Positions 25,172-34,293 of a stretch of 43,447 nt of DNA are shown here, in pieces. The stretch is from Burkholderia sp. Bp9143 (GTDB lineage Bacteria > Pseudomonadota > Gammaproteobacteria > Burkholderiales > Burkholderiaceae): positions 1-43,447 of the forward strand of contig NZ_QTPO01000063.1 in NCBI RefSeq assembly GCF_003853645.1, written 5' to 3'. The notes under the pieces were generated by a model that was not told the origin of the DNA, did not search any database, and saw nothing but the letters and a program-made list of their open reading frames with translations. Both the position numbers and the translations under genes were made by a program. Position 1 is the stretch's first letter. Every line of letters starts with the position of its first letter.

Positions 25172-27232
25172 TCAGTGCACGGGTGCGGTCAGCAGGACCG
25201 CGTGCGCCGGCACGACGACGCGCCCGTATAACGTGCGCGGCGGGGCCGCGGGCTCGGCGCTGTCCAGCAGCGCGCGCCAGGTGCCGGGCGGCAACCCGAA
25301 CTCGACCGGCTCGGCCGCGGCATTGACGAGCAGCAGGCATGGGTCGCCATCGTCCGCGCCGGCCAGCCTGATCCCGACACTGCGGCGCGCTTGGTCGGCC
25401 CAGTCGGGCGTGGTCATCGCGGTGCCGTCGGGCTTGAGCCACGCGAGATCGGATACGCCGTCGGCTCGCGGCGCGCCGTCGTACCAGGTCGGGTGACGCA
25501 ACGCACCGAGGCGCTTTCGCAGTGCGAGCAGCGTGCCGACGTATTCGGCGAGTGCGTGGTCTCCATGCGCCCAGTCGAGCCAGCTCGTCGCGTTGTCCTG
25601 GCAATAGCCGTTGTTGTTGCCGTGCTGCGTATGACCGATCTCGTCGCCTGCGAGCAGCATCGGCGTGCCTTGCGAAAACACCAGCGTGGCCAGCAGCGCG
25701 CGTTTCAGGCGTGCGCGCAGCGTGCGGACGGTGGCGTCGTCGGTCGGGCCTTCCACGCCGCAATTCCAGCTGAAATTGTGCGTATGGCCGTCGCGGTTGC
25801 CCTCGCCGTTGGCTTCGTTATGCTTGACGTCATAGCTGACCAGATCCTGAAGCGTGAACCCGTCGTGCGCCGTGATGAAGTTCACGCTCGCGCCCGGCCC
25901 CCGCATGCCATATCGAAACAGGTCGCTGGAGCCCGCGAAGCGCGTCGCGAATTCGCCGAGCGACGTGTTGCCGCGCAGCCAGAAATCGCGCATCGCATCG
26001 CGATAGCAGTCGTTCCATTCGAGCCATTCGCCAGGAAAGTGGCCGAGCTGATAGCCGTCGGGCCCGAGATCCCACGGTTCGGCAATGAGCTTGACGCGCG
26101 CGAGCACGGGATCCTGCCGGATCGCGGCGAACAGCGTGGCGTGCGTCGAGAAGTCGCGCGCGCCGCGGCCCAGCAGCGGTGCGAGGTCGAACCGGAAGCC
26201 GTCGACGTGCATCTCGGTGACCCAGTAGCGCAGCGAATCCATGACGAGTTGAAGCACGCGGGGCTCGGACAGGTCGAGGCAGTTGCCGCAACCGGTCCAG
26301 TTTTCGTAAAGCGCCGGATTGTCGGGCCGGAGCCGGTAGTAAAGCGCGTTGTCGATGCCGCGCAAGCTCAGCGTCGGCCCGTGCTCGTCGGTTTCGGCGG
26401 TATGGTTGTACACGACGTCGAGTACGACCTCGATGTCGCGTGCATGGAGCGCCTTGACCATGTCACGGAATTCGCTGATCGGCGTGGTGCCGGCCCGGCC
26501 GGACCAGTAGCGCGATTCCGGCGCAAAGAATGCAATGCTCGAATAACCCCAATAGTTGGAAAGCCCGGCATGCTGAAGCCGCGCTTCGTCCGCGCGGTGA
26601 TGCACGGGAAGCAGGCTGACGGTCGTGATGCCGAGCGACTGCAGGTAGTCGAGCGAGGCAGCGCACGCGACGCCGGCGTAGCTGCCGCGCATGCGCTTGG
26701 GTACGTCCGGGTGCAGTTGCGTGAACCCCTTGACGTGCATCTCGTACAGCACCGTTTCGGCGAGCGGTACGCGCGGCGGCGCGTCGTTTCCCCAGCCGTA
26801 GGGCTCGTGCACGACCCGGGCCTTGAGTGCGATGGCGCCATTGTCGAGCGGATCGGCCCGGCTCGCGTCGGTGGCACACGCGCCGCGGAACGCAGGCTCG
26901 CCGCGATAGCGACCGACGACGCTGCGTGCGTACGGGTCGAGCAGCACCTTGTCCGGATTGAAACGATGGCCGGCATCCGGCGCATGGGGCCCGGCGACGC
27001 GATAGCCATAGACGAGCCCCGGCTCGGCCGTCTCGAGATAGCCGTGCCAGACATCGTGCGTGCGGCCCGGCAGCGCCACGCGCATGTGTTCCCGGCAACC
27101 TTCCGGATCGAACAGGCACAGCTCGACCGCTTCGGCATGCGGGGCAACCAGCGCGAAGTTGACCCCGCAGCCGTCCCAGTGCGCGCCAAGCGGGTAGGGC
27201 ACGCCGGGCGTCAGAATATCAGCGACTTGCAT
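25172..27232 (-). CDS. glgX: Glycogen debranching enzyme
   Basis: A 686-residue GH13 debranching enzyme that hydrolyses alpha-1,6 branches of phosphorylase-limit glycogen. An N-terminal CBM48-like domain (PYPLGAHWDGCGVNFALVAPHAEAVELCLFD) is followed by the barrel with VVYNHTAE, DGFRFDLAP (nucleophile Asp), LIAEPWDLGPDGYQLG (acid/base Glu) and TAHDGFTLQDL. Length is close to that of GlgX/TreX proteins. It starts 4 bp after the glgB stop, so the two are tightly coupled. Its position between glgB and pgm in the same direction fits glycogen trimming together with GlgP. Confidence 0.95.
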   Translation of the reverse strand: MQVADILTPGVPYPLGAHWDGCGVNFALVAPHAEAVELCLFDPEGCREHMRVALPGRTHDVWHGYLETAEPGLVYGYRVAGPHAPDAGHRFNPDKVLLDPYARSVVGRYRGEPAFRGACATDASRADPLDNGAIALKARVVHEPYGWGNDAPPRVPLAETVLYEMHVKGFTQLHPDVPKRMRGSYAGVACAASLDYLQSLGITTVSLLPVHHRADEARLQHAGLSNYWGYSSIAFFAPESRYWSGRAGTTPISEFRDMVKALHARDIEVVLDVVYNHTAETDEHGPTLSLRGIDNALYYRLRPDNPALYENWTGCGNCLDLSEPRVLQLVMDSLRYWVTEMHVDGFRFDLAPLLGRGARDFSTHATLFAAIRQDPVLARVKLIAEPWDLGPDGYQLGHFPGEWLEWNDCYRDAMRDFWLRGNTSLGEFATRFAGSSDLFRYGMRGPGASVNFITAHDGFTLQDLVSYDVKHNEANGEGNRDGHTHNFSWNCGVEGPTDDATVRTLRARLKRALLATLVFSQGTPMLLAGDEIGHTQHGNNNGYCQDNATSWLDWAHGDHALAEYVGTLLALRKRLGALRHPTWYDGAPRADGVSDLAWLKPDGTAMTTPDWADQARRSVGIRLAGADDGDPCLLLVNAAAEPVEFGLPPGTWRALLDSAEPAAPPRTLYGRVVVPAHAVLLTAPVH

Positions 27233-27236
27233 GGCG

Positions 27237-29429
27237 TCACCCTTCGAGCTTCAGCATGATCGTGGCGAGCGGCGGAACGACGAGGCTGAGCGAGCAGTCC
27301 CGTCCATGCGACGCGATCGCCTCGGTATGGCACTCGCCGTTGCTGACGCCGCTGCCGCCGTAGCAGATGGCGTCGCTGTTGACGATCTCGCGATAGCGTC
27401 CCGGCTGCGGCACACCGATTCGGTAGGCATGCCTCGGCACCGGCGTGAAGTTGCAGATCACCAGCACGCATTCGCCGTCGGCTGCTTTCCGGATGAACGA
27501 GAACACGGAGTTGTCGCGATCGTCGGCGGCAATCCATTCGAAGCCGTGCGCGTCGAAATCGACCTCATGCAGCGCCGGCTCGCGCCGCAGCACCGCGTTC
27601 AGGTCGCGCACGAACTGCTGCACGCCGCGATGCAACGGATACTGGAGCAAATGCCAATCGAGGCTCGCGTTCGCGTTCCACTCGGACGACTGCGCGAACT
27701 CGCCGCCCATGAACAGCAGCTTGGCGCCAGGATGACCCCACATGAAACCGTAGTACGCGCGCAGGTTCGCGAAGCGCTGCCATTCGTCGCCGGGCATCCT
27801 CGACAGGAGCGAGCCCTTGCCGTGCACGACTTCGTCGTGCGACAGCGGCAGCACGAAGTTCTCGCTGAATGCGTACAACAGGCCGAACGTGAGCTTGTCG
27901 TGGTGGTGCTTGCGATGCACCGAATCCTCACGCAGGTATCGCAGCGTGTCGTTCATCCAGCCCATGTTCCACTTGTAATGGAAGCCGAGGCCGCCCATGT
28001 CGAGCGGGCGCGACACGTTCGGAAAGCTCGTCGACTCCTCCGCCATCGTCACGGCCTCGGGGCGCTCGGCACACACGATCGCGTTCATCCTGCGCAGGAA
28101 GTCGATGGCTTCGAGGTTTTCCCGCCCGCCGAGATGGTTGGGAATCCATTGGTCCTGCGGGCGGCTGTAGTCGCGATAAAGCATCGATGCCACCGCATCG
28201 ACCCGCAGTCCGTCCACGCCGAAGCGTTCGATCCAGAACAGTGCGTTGCCGATGAGATAGTTCGCCACTTCGCGGCGGCCGTAGTTGTAGATCAGCGTGT
28301 GCCAGTCATGGTGATAGCCTTCGCGCGGATCCGCATGCTCGTACAGGCACGTGCCGTCGAATCGGGCGAGGCCGTGCGAATCGGTCGGGAAATGGCCCGG
28401 CACCCAGTCCACGAGCACGCCAATGCCATGGGCGTGCGCCGTGTCGACGAGATGCCGGAAATCGTCGGGCGTGCCGAAGCGCGAGGTGGGCGCATAGAGA
28501 CCGGTCGGTTGATAGCCCCACGAACCGTCGAACGGATGCTCGTTCACCGGCATCAGCTCGATGTGGGTGAAGCCCATCTCCTTGACGTACGGAATCAGCT
28601 GGTCGGCCAGCTCCCGATAGCCGAGCCAGCGATCGTGCTGTTCGGGCACACGGCGCCACGAGCCGAGATGGACCTCGTAGATGCTCATTGGCGCGGCCAG
28701 CGCATTGGCACGCTGCCGCGCGGGATCGCCCGGGCGGGCAGGCGGCAGGCCCTGGACGACCGATGCGGTGCCGGGACGCATCTCGGCGCGAAACGCGAAC
28801 GGGTCGGCCTTGAGCAGCAGCTCGCCGTCGCGGGTCCGGATTTCGAATTTGTACAGGTCGCCGACTGCCACATGCGGCACGAAGATTTCCCACACGCCGC
28901 ATTCGCGGCGCAGCCGCATCATGTGGCGACGGCCATCCCAGTTGTTGAAATTGCCGACCACCGATACGCGGCGCGCGTTCGGCGCCCAGACTGCGAAGCG
29001 CACGCCGGCCACGTCGTCGATTTCGGCCGGATGCGCGCCGAGCGTCTCGTACGGCCGATGGTGGGTGCCTTCTGCCAGCAGCCACGCGTCCAGTTCGCCG
29101 ACCAGCGGCGCAAAGCGATAGCTGTCCTCGATATCCTGCTCGTGCGGGCCCCAGTCGACGCGCAGCCGATACGCGAATGGCCGCCGCCGGCGCGGCACCA
29201 CGCCGGCGAACAGCGCCGTGCCGTCGACACGCTCGAGTCTCGCCAGATTGCGATCGCTTGCGCGGTCGACCACGCTGACCGCAACCGCGTCCGGCAAGAA
29301 GGCGCGCACGGTTACCCGACCATCGACCAGGTGCATCCCGAGCAACGCGAACGGATCGTCATGGTCGCCTGCGATCAGCTTCGCGACAGTTTCCCTTTCC
29401 AGCATTCCATCCCCCATGTGTTCCTGCAT
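27237..29429 (-). CDS. glgB: 1,4-alpha-glucan branching enzyme
   Basis: A GH13 branching enzyme of about 730 residues that introduces alpha-1,6 links in glycogen. Seen: LIAGDHDDPFALLGMH near the N-terminus, a CBM48 domain (VRFAVWAPNARRVSVVGNFNNWDG), DGLRVDAVASMLYRDY (nucleophile Asp), MAEESTSFP (acid/base Glu) and LSHDEVVHGKGSL. Start choice: ATG at 29429 has AAGGA 4 bp upstream; ATG at 29405 (MLERETV) has GGGGGA before it and is an equally reasonable alternative eight residues shorter. The frame is open further upstream but overlaps the alpha-glucosidase gene in another frame. It follows that gene by 89 bp, making it the first gene of the glycogen block. Confidence 0.95.
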   Translation of the reverse strand: MQEHMGDGMLERETVAKLIAGDHDDPFALLGMHLVDGRVTVRAFLPDAVAVSVVDRASDRNLARLERVDGTALFAGVVPRRRRPFAYRLRVDWGPHEQDIEDSYRFAPLVGELDAWLLAEGTHHRPYETLGAHPAEIDDVAGVRFAVWAPNARRVSVVGNFNNWDGRRHMMRLRRECGVWEIFVPHVAVGDLYKFEIRTRDGELLLKADPFAFRAEMRPGTASVVQGLPPARPGDPARQRANALAAPMSIYEVHLGSWRRVPEQHDRWLGYRELADQLIPYVKEMGFTHIELMPVNEHPFDGSWGYQPTGLYAPTSRFGTPDDFRHLVDTAHAHGIGVLVDWVPGHFPTDSHGLARFDGTCLYEHADPREGYHHDWHTLIYNYGRREVANYLIGNALFWIERFGVDGLRVDAVASMLYRDYSRPQDQWIPNHLGGRENLEAIDFLRRMNAIVCAERPEAVTMAEESTSFPNVSRPLDMGGLGFHYKWNMGWMNDTLRYLREDSVHRKHHHDKLTFGLLYAFSENFVLPLSHDEVVHGKGSLLSRMPGDEWQRFANLRAYYGFMWGHPGAKLLFMGGEFAQSSEWNANASLDWHLLQYPLHRGVQQFVRDLNAVLRREPALHEVDFDAHGFEWIAADDRDNSVFSFIRKAADGECVLVICNFTPVPRHAYRIGVPQPGRYREIVNSDAICYGGSGVSNGECHTEAIASHGRDCSLSLVVPPLATIMLKLEG

Positions 29430-29518
29430 GACTTCCTTCGTCCGGGCGCCTTCCGTTGCGCGGGCAACGGCGGTGCCTTCGAGTGCGGTGAGCGGCCGCA
29501 GCCGGCCGGGCGCGCGGC

Positions 29519-31144
29519 TCACGGTACGCGTGCGCCGATCCATCCGGCGTGCGGCATCAGTTCCAGGCAATTGCCGGTCAGCTCGGCACCTGACAGCCCG
29601 TGCCCTGCGACGGCTTCGGCGCGTGTGCCGTCCGGCAAGGTCCAGCTCTGGTGCGTCGTGCCGAGATTGAAGGCAAGCAGGTAGCGGGCGTCGCCGAGCG
29701 TACGCTCGAACACGAGAAGCGGTTCCGGCGCCGCGATGAAGCGGATGTCGCCGTCGCGCAGTGCCGGATGCCGCTTGCGCCACGCCAGGAACGCGCGAAA
29801 GAACGTCAGGACCGAGGTCGCGTCACGGTCCTGCCGGTCCACCGCGGCGGCCAGGTGTTCCGGCGGCAGCGGCAGCCACGGCTCGACCGGCGAGAAGCCC
29901 CCGAACGGCGCGCCGGCCTGCCACGGCATCGGCGTGCGGCAGCCGTCGCGCCCCTTGTATTCCGGCCAGAACGTGATGCCGTAAGGATCCTGCAGGCGTT
30001 CGAACGGGATGTCGGCTTCCGTCAGTGCGAGCTCTTCGCCCTGGTAGACGCAGACGCTGCCGCGCAGCGTCGTCAGCATCGCAAGCACGATCCTGGCGAG
30101 TTGCGGCGACGCGTCGCCGTTGCCCCAGCGGGTCATGACACGCGGCACATCGTGATTGCCGGCCGACCAGCAGGCCCAGCCGAGGCCGCCGTGCCCGGCG
30201 AGCTGGGTCTCCATGCGCTCGACCGTGCTCCGCACGTGCGTGGCGGTGAATTCCGGCGTCAGCAGGTTGAAGCTGTAGGCCATGTGCAGCTTGTCGCCGC
30301 CAGCCGTGTAGTGCCCCATGGTCGTGAGCGCGTCATCGTCGCCGACTTCACCGACGCTCGCGGCGCCGTATTCGTCCAGCAGGCTGCGCAACCGCTTGAG
30401 GAACGCGAGATTTTCCGGCTGCGTCTTGTCGTAGCGATGCTGCTGCATGCCATAGGGATTCTCCGGCGGCACGATGAACGTGCCTTGCGCGGCCGCGGGC
30501 GGGTTGTCCCGCAGTTGCCGGTCGTGGAAATGGAAGTTGCACGCGTCGAAGCGAAAACCGTCGACGCCACGTTCGAGCCAGAAACGGACGTTGTCGAGGA
30601 CCTGGTCCTGGACCGCGGCACAGTGGAAATCGAGATCCGGCTGGCTCGCGAGAAAGTTGTGCAGGTAGTACTGCCGGCGGCGCGGCTCCCACTGCCACGC
30701 CGAGCCGCCGAACACGGATTGCCAGTTGTTCGGCGGCGTGCCGTCCGGGCACGGGTCGGCCCACACATACCAGTTGGCATGTGGGTTGTCCCGGCTGCTG
30801 CGGCTCGCGACGAACCAGGGGTGCTGATCCGACGAGTGGCTCAGCACCTGGTCGATCATGACCTTCAGGCCGAGCGCATGCGCTTTCTCGATCAGACGGT
30901 CGAAATCGTCGAGGGTGCCGAAGATGGGATCGACATCGCAGTAGTCCGACACGTCATAGCCGAAATCCTTCATCGGCGAGCGGAAGAACGGCGAAATCCA
31001 GATCGCATCCACGCCGAGCGCGTGGATATAGTCGAGTTTGCCGACCAGGCCCGGCAAATCGCCCAGGCCATCCCCGTTGCTGTCGGCAAAGCTGCGCGGA
31101 TACACCTGATAGATGACCCCGCCGCGCCACCATTGATTGGACAT
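29519..31144 (-). CDS. GH13 alpha-glucosidase
   Basis: A 541-residue cytoplasmic glycoside hydrolase family 13 enzyme with no signal peptide. Seen: WWRGGVIYQVYPRSFADSNGDG (family start), DQVLSHSSDQHPWF, DGFRFDACNFHFHD (nucleophile Asp), SVGEVGDDD (acid/base Glu) and SAGNHDVPRVMTRWG (transition-state His-Asp). The GNHD-x-PR form and overall length suit alpha-glucosidases acting on sucrose, maltose, turanose or trehalose (AglA-like) better than trehalose synthase. AAGGAG precedes the start at 31144. It lies 23 bp after the second PfkB kinase gene, so the imported sugar may be an alpha-glucoside that yields glucose plus a kinase substrate such as fructose; this is inference. Confidence 0.88.
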   Translation of the reverse strand: MSNQWWRGGVIYQVYPRSFADSNGDGLGDLPGLVGKLDYIHALGVDAIWISPFFRSPMKDFGYDVSDYCDVDPIFGTLDDFDRLIEKAHALGLKVMIDQVLSHSSDQHPWFVASRSSRDNPHANWYVWADPCPDGTPPNNWQSVFGGSAWQWEPRRRQYYLHNFLASQPDLDFHCAAVQDQVLDNVRFWLERGVDGFRFDACNFHFHDRQLRDNPPAAAQGTFIVPPENPYGMQQHRYDKTQPENLAFLKRLRSLLDEYGAASVGEVGDDDALTTMGHYTAGGDKLHMAYSFNLLTPEFTATHVRSTVERMETQLAGHGGLGWACWSAGNHDVPRVMTRWGNGDASPQLARIVLAMLTTLRGSVCVYQGEELALTEADIPFERLQDPYGITFWPEYKGRDGCRTPMPWQAGAPFGGFSPVEPWLPLPPEHLAAAVDRQDRDATSVLTFFRAFLAWRKRHPALRDGDIRFIAAPEPLLVFERTLGDARYLLAFNLGTTHQSWTLPDGTRAEAVAGHGLSGAELTGNCLELMPHAGWIGARVP

Positions 31145-31167
31145 ATGCGATTCTCCTTGTGGTTGCG

Positions 31168-32079
31168 TCAAGCGCGCAGTTTCGCGTCGACTTCGTCGGG
31201 CGTGGGTGCATACGCACCGTGCCGTGCACAGGTCAGCGACGCGCACGCGGCGGCGAACCGCAGATGGTCCACCGCCGGCGCATCCGGCCGTGTCAGCAGG
31301 CTCGCGATCCAGCCGCCCATGCATGCGTCGCCACACCCCACGGTATCGGCCACGGCAGTCGCGAACACCGGCTGAAACAGGGTGCCGTCCGGCTCGAGCA
31401 ACTGCATGCCGTCGCTACCACGCGTGACGAGAATGGCGGCCTCGGGTGCCCACGCACGGAGTTGCGCGAGCGCGTCGGCTTCGTCCAGCTCCGGAAACAG
31501 TCCGCGCAAGTCCTCGTCGGACACCTTGATGTAGCGCGCGAGCCCCGCCATTTCACGCAGCGTGGCCCGATAGGCGGGCCCCTCCATCACGTCGCGATAG
31601 TTCGGGTCGAACGAAATGCATTTGCCTGCGGCATCGGCGGCGGCGGCGACCTCCAGCAGACGCGTCGCGAGCGGTTGCCGAACGAGGCCGAGCGACCCGA
31701 AGTGGACGATCCGTGCCGCTTCCATCCAGCCTGCCGGCAGCATTTGGGCGTCGAACGCGAGATCGGCACTGTTGTCGCCGACGAAAAAGTACGCCGGCGG
31801 CGATTTCGACGTCACCATCGCGAGGAGCGGCGAGCGTTCGACCTGGCGCATGAAGCGCATGTCGAGCCCGGCCTCCCGGCTCGACGAGGCGAGGGTGTCG
31901 CCGAACACGTCGCGGCTGACGGTGCCGGCAAAGCCGGTCGGCACACCCAGACGAGCCGCAACGCGGGACACGTTCCAGCAGGAGCCGCCCGCGGCGGCGC
32001 GCCAGCGTCCGTCGCTTTCAAGGATGAAATCGGTCAGCGCTTCGCCGAAGACGACGAGGCGGGGGAGGTTGTTCGTCAT
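31168..32079 (-). CDS. PfkB-family sugar kinase (probable fructokinase), copy 2
   Basis: A 303-residue PfkB-fold kinase, clearly paralogous to the protein at 3992-4924 (shared FGEALTDFI, GGSCWNV, GVPTGFAGTVSRDVFGD, YIKVSDEDL and LFPELDEA). The catalytic motif again reads DTVGCGD (245-251) with Cys in place of the usual Ala. ATG at 32079 is favoured over the upstream in-frame codon since the homologous region starts there and GGA lies upstream. It follows the second binding-protein gene by 134 bp and precedes the alpha-glucosidase gene. Fructose is the likely substrate by analogy. Unlike copy 1 it is not linked to pgi or zwf. Confidence 0.85.
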   Translation of the reverse strand: MTNNLPRLVVFGEALTDFILESDGRWRAAAGGSCWNVSRVAARLGVPTGFAGTVSRDVFGDTLASSSREAGLDMRFMRQVERSPLLAMVTSKSPPAYFFVGDNSADLAFDAQMLPAGWMEAARIVHFGSLGLVRQPLATRLLEVAAAADAAGKCISFDPNYRDVMEGPAYRATLREMAGLARYIKVSDEDLRGLFPELDEADALAQLRAWAPEAAILVTRGSDGMQLLEPDGTLFQPVFATAVADTVGCGDACMGGWIASLLTRPDAPAVDHLRFAAACASLTCARHGAYAPTPDEVDAKLRA

Positions 32080-32213
32080 GTCGATTCCGTATGGGTACAC
32101 CGGATCAGGTCCGCGCGGCCCGGCGCACGCTCACCTGCGTCGCCCGCGAACGGGCGGTGCAGGCAGCGGACGGGCGGGCATCGGACCGGATCCTGATGCG
32201 CGTGTGTTCTCGC

Positions 32214-33158
32214 TCAGCGTGGCGAGGTCCAGCCCTTGTAGCTCTTCGCGTTGTCGCGGGTGATCAGTGCCGGCTCGATCAGGATCATCGGGTTGGCCGG
32301 CTTCTGGCCGTTCATGATCCCGTAGCCGACGTTGACGGCCTGCTGTGCCATCGCCCACGGATCCTGGCTCGACGAAGCCTGCACGAGCGTGTTGCTCGTG
32401 AGCGCGGTCTCGATGTCGGGCGCGCCGTCGACCGACGTGATCACGATGCCTGTGCGGTTGAGCTGCTTCGCCGCGAGATCGCTGCCGACGGCCTGCGGAT
32501 CGTTGATCGTGAACACGCCGTCGAGCTTCGGAAAGCGCGTCAGGTAGCCCTGCATCACGTTCATGCCGCCTTCGCGCGAGCCCTTGCCGTCCTGGTCGCT
32601 CGACAGCAGCTTGATGCCCGGATTCTTCGCGAGCACGCTCTTGCAGCCGTTCACGCGATCGATCACGGCCGACACCTGCGGGCCGTTCTCGATGATCACG
32701 TTGCCCTTGCCGTTCAGCTTCTTCGCGAGGAAGTCGCACGCGAGCTCGCCGGCCTTCACGTTGTTGGTCTGCACGGTCGCATTCGCGCCGGCCGCGGCGA
32801 CATCGACCGCGACGACCGTGATGCCGGCTGCCTGTGCCTTCCGCACGGCGGGCTCGACCGCCTTCGGATCGGCGGCGTTGAGCAGGATGATGTCGACATG
32901 GGCGGAGATGAAGTTGTCGATCTGCGTGAACTGCTTGTTCAGGTCGTAGTCGGCCGATACCGCCGTGACTTTCGCGTTCGGATTGATCTGCTTCGCACGC
33001 GCCTCGGCGCCTTTCGCGATCGTGACGAAGTAAGGATTGCCGAGCGAGCCGACGGTGATGCCGATCGACTTCAGGGGCTTGTCGGCCGCGTGCGCCGCGG
33101 CGGCCGAAAGGGCGACGGCGCAGGCGATGCCGGTCAGGACGGCTTTAGGGTTGAACAT
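32214..33158 (-). CDS. Sugar ABC transporter periplasmic binding protein, copy 2
   Basis: A 314-residue periplasmic sugar receptor closely similar to the protein at 6578-7525. A Sec signal peptide ends at AHA/AD near residue 24; the mature part begins KPLKSIGITVGSLGNPYFVT. The hinge and ligand segments (NNVKAGELACDFLAKKL, NDPQAVGSDLAAKQ, ITSVDGAPDIE) are nearly those of copy 1, so the ligand is probably the same or very close. Differences gather near the C-terminus. The gene lies 78 bp after its permease gene and is followed by the second kinase gene. Confidence 0.9.
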   Translation of the reverse strand: MFNPKAVLTGIACAVALSAAAAHAADKPLKSIGITVGSLGNPYFVTIAKGAEARAKQINPNAKVTAVSADYDLNKQFTQIDNFISAHVDIILLNAADPKAVEPAVRKAQAAGITVVAVDVAAAGANATVQTNNVKAGELACDFLAKKLNGKGNVIIENGPQVSAVIDRVNGCKSVLAKNPGIKLLSSDQDGKGSREGGMNVMQGYLTRFPKLDGVFTINDPQAVGSDLAAKQLNRTGIVITSVDGAPDIETALTSNTLVQASSSQDPWAMAQQAVNVGYGIMNGQKPANPMILIEPALITRDNAKSYKGWTSPR

Positions 33159-33236
33159 GTCGTTGTTCCCGTGAATGGTGTGATGACATGGAGCGCGGCG
33201 TGATCCGCCGCCACCCCGGTTGGTATCGGACGTTGT

Positions 33237-34265
33237 TCAGGTACGGGCCGAGTCGCGCTGGCGGTAGCGGTCGAGCGCCACCGCGCCGATGATCACGAGC
33301 CCCTTGATGATGTATTGCCAGATGTCGGACACGCCGAGCAGCACGAGCCCGTTGGTCAGCACGGCGATGATCAGCGCGCCGATCAGCGTGCCGACGATCG
33401 AGCCGACGCCGCCGACGAAGCTGGTGCCGCCGAGGATCACCGCGGCGATCGCGTCCAGTTCGTACGACTGGCCGAGCTGCAGGCCGTTGGCCGCATAGAG
33501 CCGCGCGGCCGACATCACGGCACCGAGGCCGGCGAGCAGGCCCGACGCGGCGTAGACGAAGAGCTGGATCAAGCGCACGTTGATGCCTGACAAGCGCGCC
33601 GCTTCCGGGTTGCCGCCCACCGCGTAGATCCGCATGCCGAGCACTGTGCGGCGCAGGATGAACCACGAGGCGACGATCACCGCGCCAGCGATCACGACGA
33701 GCCACGGCACCCCGAGGATCGAACCGTTGCCGATGAACGCGAACGGCAGTTGCGGATTGAAGATCGTCGTGTCGTTGCCGATCAGGCGGGCGATGCCGCG
33801 CACGGCAGTCAGTGCGCCGAGCGTGACGATGAACGGCGGCAGGCGCAGCAGCGCGATCAGGCCGCCGTTGACCACACCGAACGCGAGGCCGACGCCGAGT
33901 GCGGCCGGCACGCCGAGCCAGCCCCAGTTCGGCAGGTTCGACGCGAGCAGCGCGGTGACCGCCGCGGCGGCGAGCACCGAGCCGACCGACAGGTCGATGC
34001 CGCCCGTCAGGATCACGAAGGTCATGCCGGCGGCGAGCACGATGTTGATCGATGCCTGCTGCGTGACGATCGACAGGTTCTGCAGCGTGAAGAAGCCGTC
34101 GGTCAGGAACCCGAAGCCGATGCACAGGAGCAGCAGTACCGGCAGCATGCCGGCCGTGCGAACGAGGCTCTGCATGCGTTGCTGGCGCGCGGCAGGCTTG
34201 CGTTGCCCAGGCTGTTTCGACGTTTGCGGGGCCGACGCGATCGGCCCTTTGCTCGTGTTGCTCAT
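33237..34265 (-). CDS. Sugar ABC transporter permease, copy 2
   Basis: A 342-residue RbsC/FrcC-type inner-membrane permease, paralogous to 7628-8638. The charged N-terminal 40 residues differ between copies, but from the first membrane helix onward the proteins are nearly the same, including GGIDLSVGS, VRGIARLI, GGNPEAARLSGIN and AVILGGTSFVGGVGSIVGTLIGALII. A strong GGAGGAG ribosome-binding site precedes the start, 28 bp after the ATPase stop. The last roughly 250 bp of the coding region are almost identical at the nucleotide level, including third codon positions. Confidence 0.92.
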   Translation of the reverse strand: MSNTSKGPIASAPQTSKQPGQRKPAARQQRMQSLVRTAGMLPVLLLLCIGFGFLTDGFFTLQNLSIVTQQASINIVLAAGMTFVILTGGIDLSVGSVLAAAAVTALLASNLPNWGWLGVPAALGVGLAFGVVNGGLIALLRLPPFIVTLGALTAVRGIARLIGNDTTIFNPQLPFAFIGNGSILGVPWLVVIAGAVIVASWFILRRTVLGMRIYAVGGNPEAARLSGINVRLIQLFVYAASGLLAGLGAVMSAARLYAANGLQLGQSYELDAIAAVILGGTSFVGGVGSIVGTLIGALIIAVLTNGLVLLGVSDIWQYIIKGLVIIGAVALDRYRQRDSART

Positions 34266-34293
34266 TTTCTCCTCCGTTTAGTGTGGAATCTCG

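Noticed and set aside
29519..31144. Trehalose synthase or trehalose-6-phosphate hydrolase for the GH13 enzyme
   Set aside because: It lacks the C-terminal kinase-like or extra domains of trehalose synthases and has the GNHD-x-PR alpha-glucosidase motif; trehalose-6-phosphate hydrolase remains a minor possibility.
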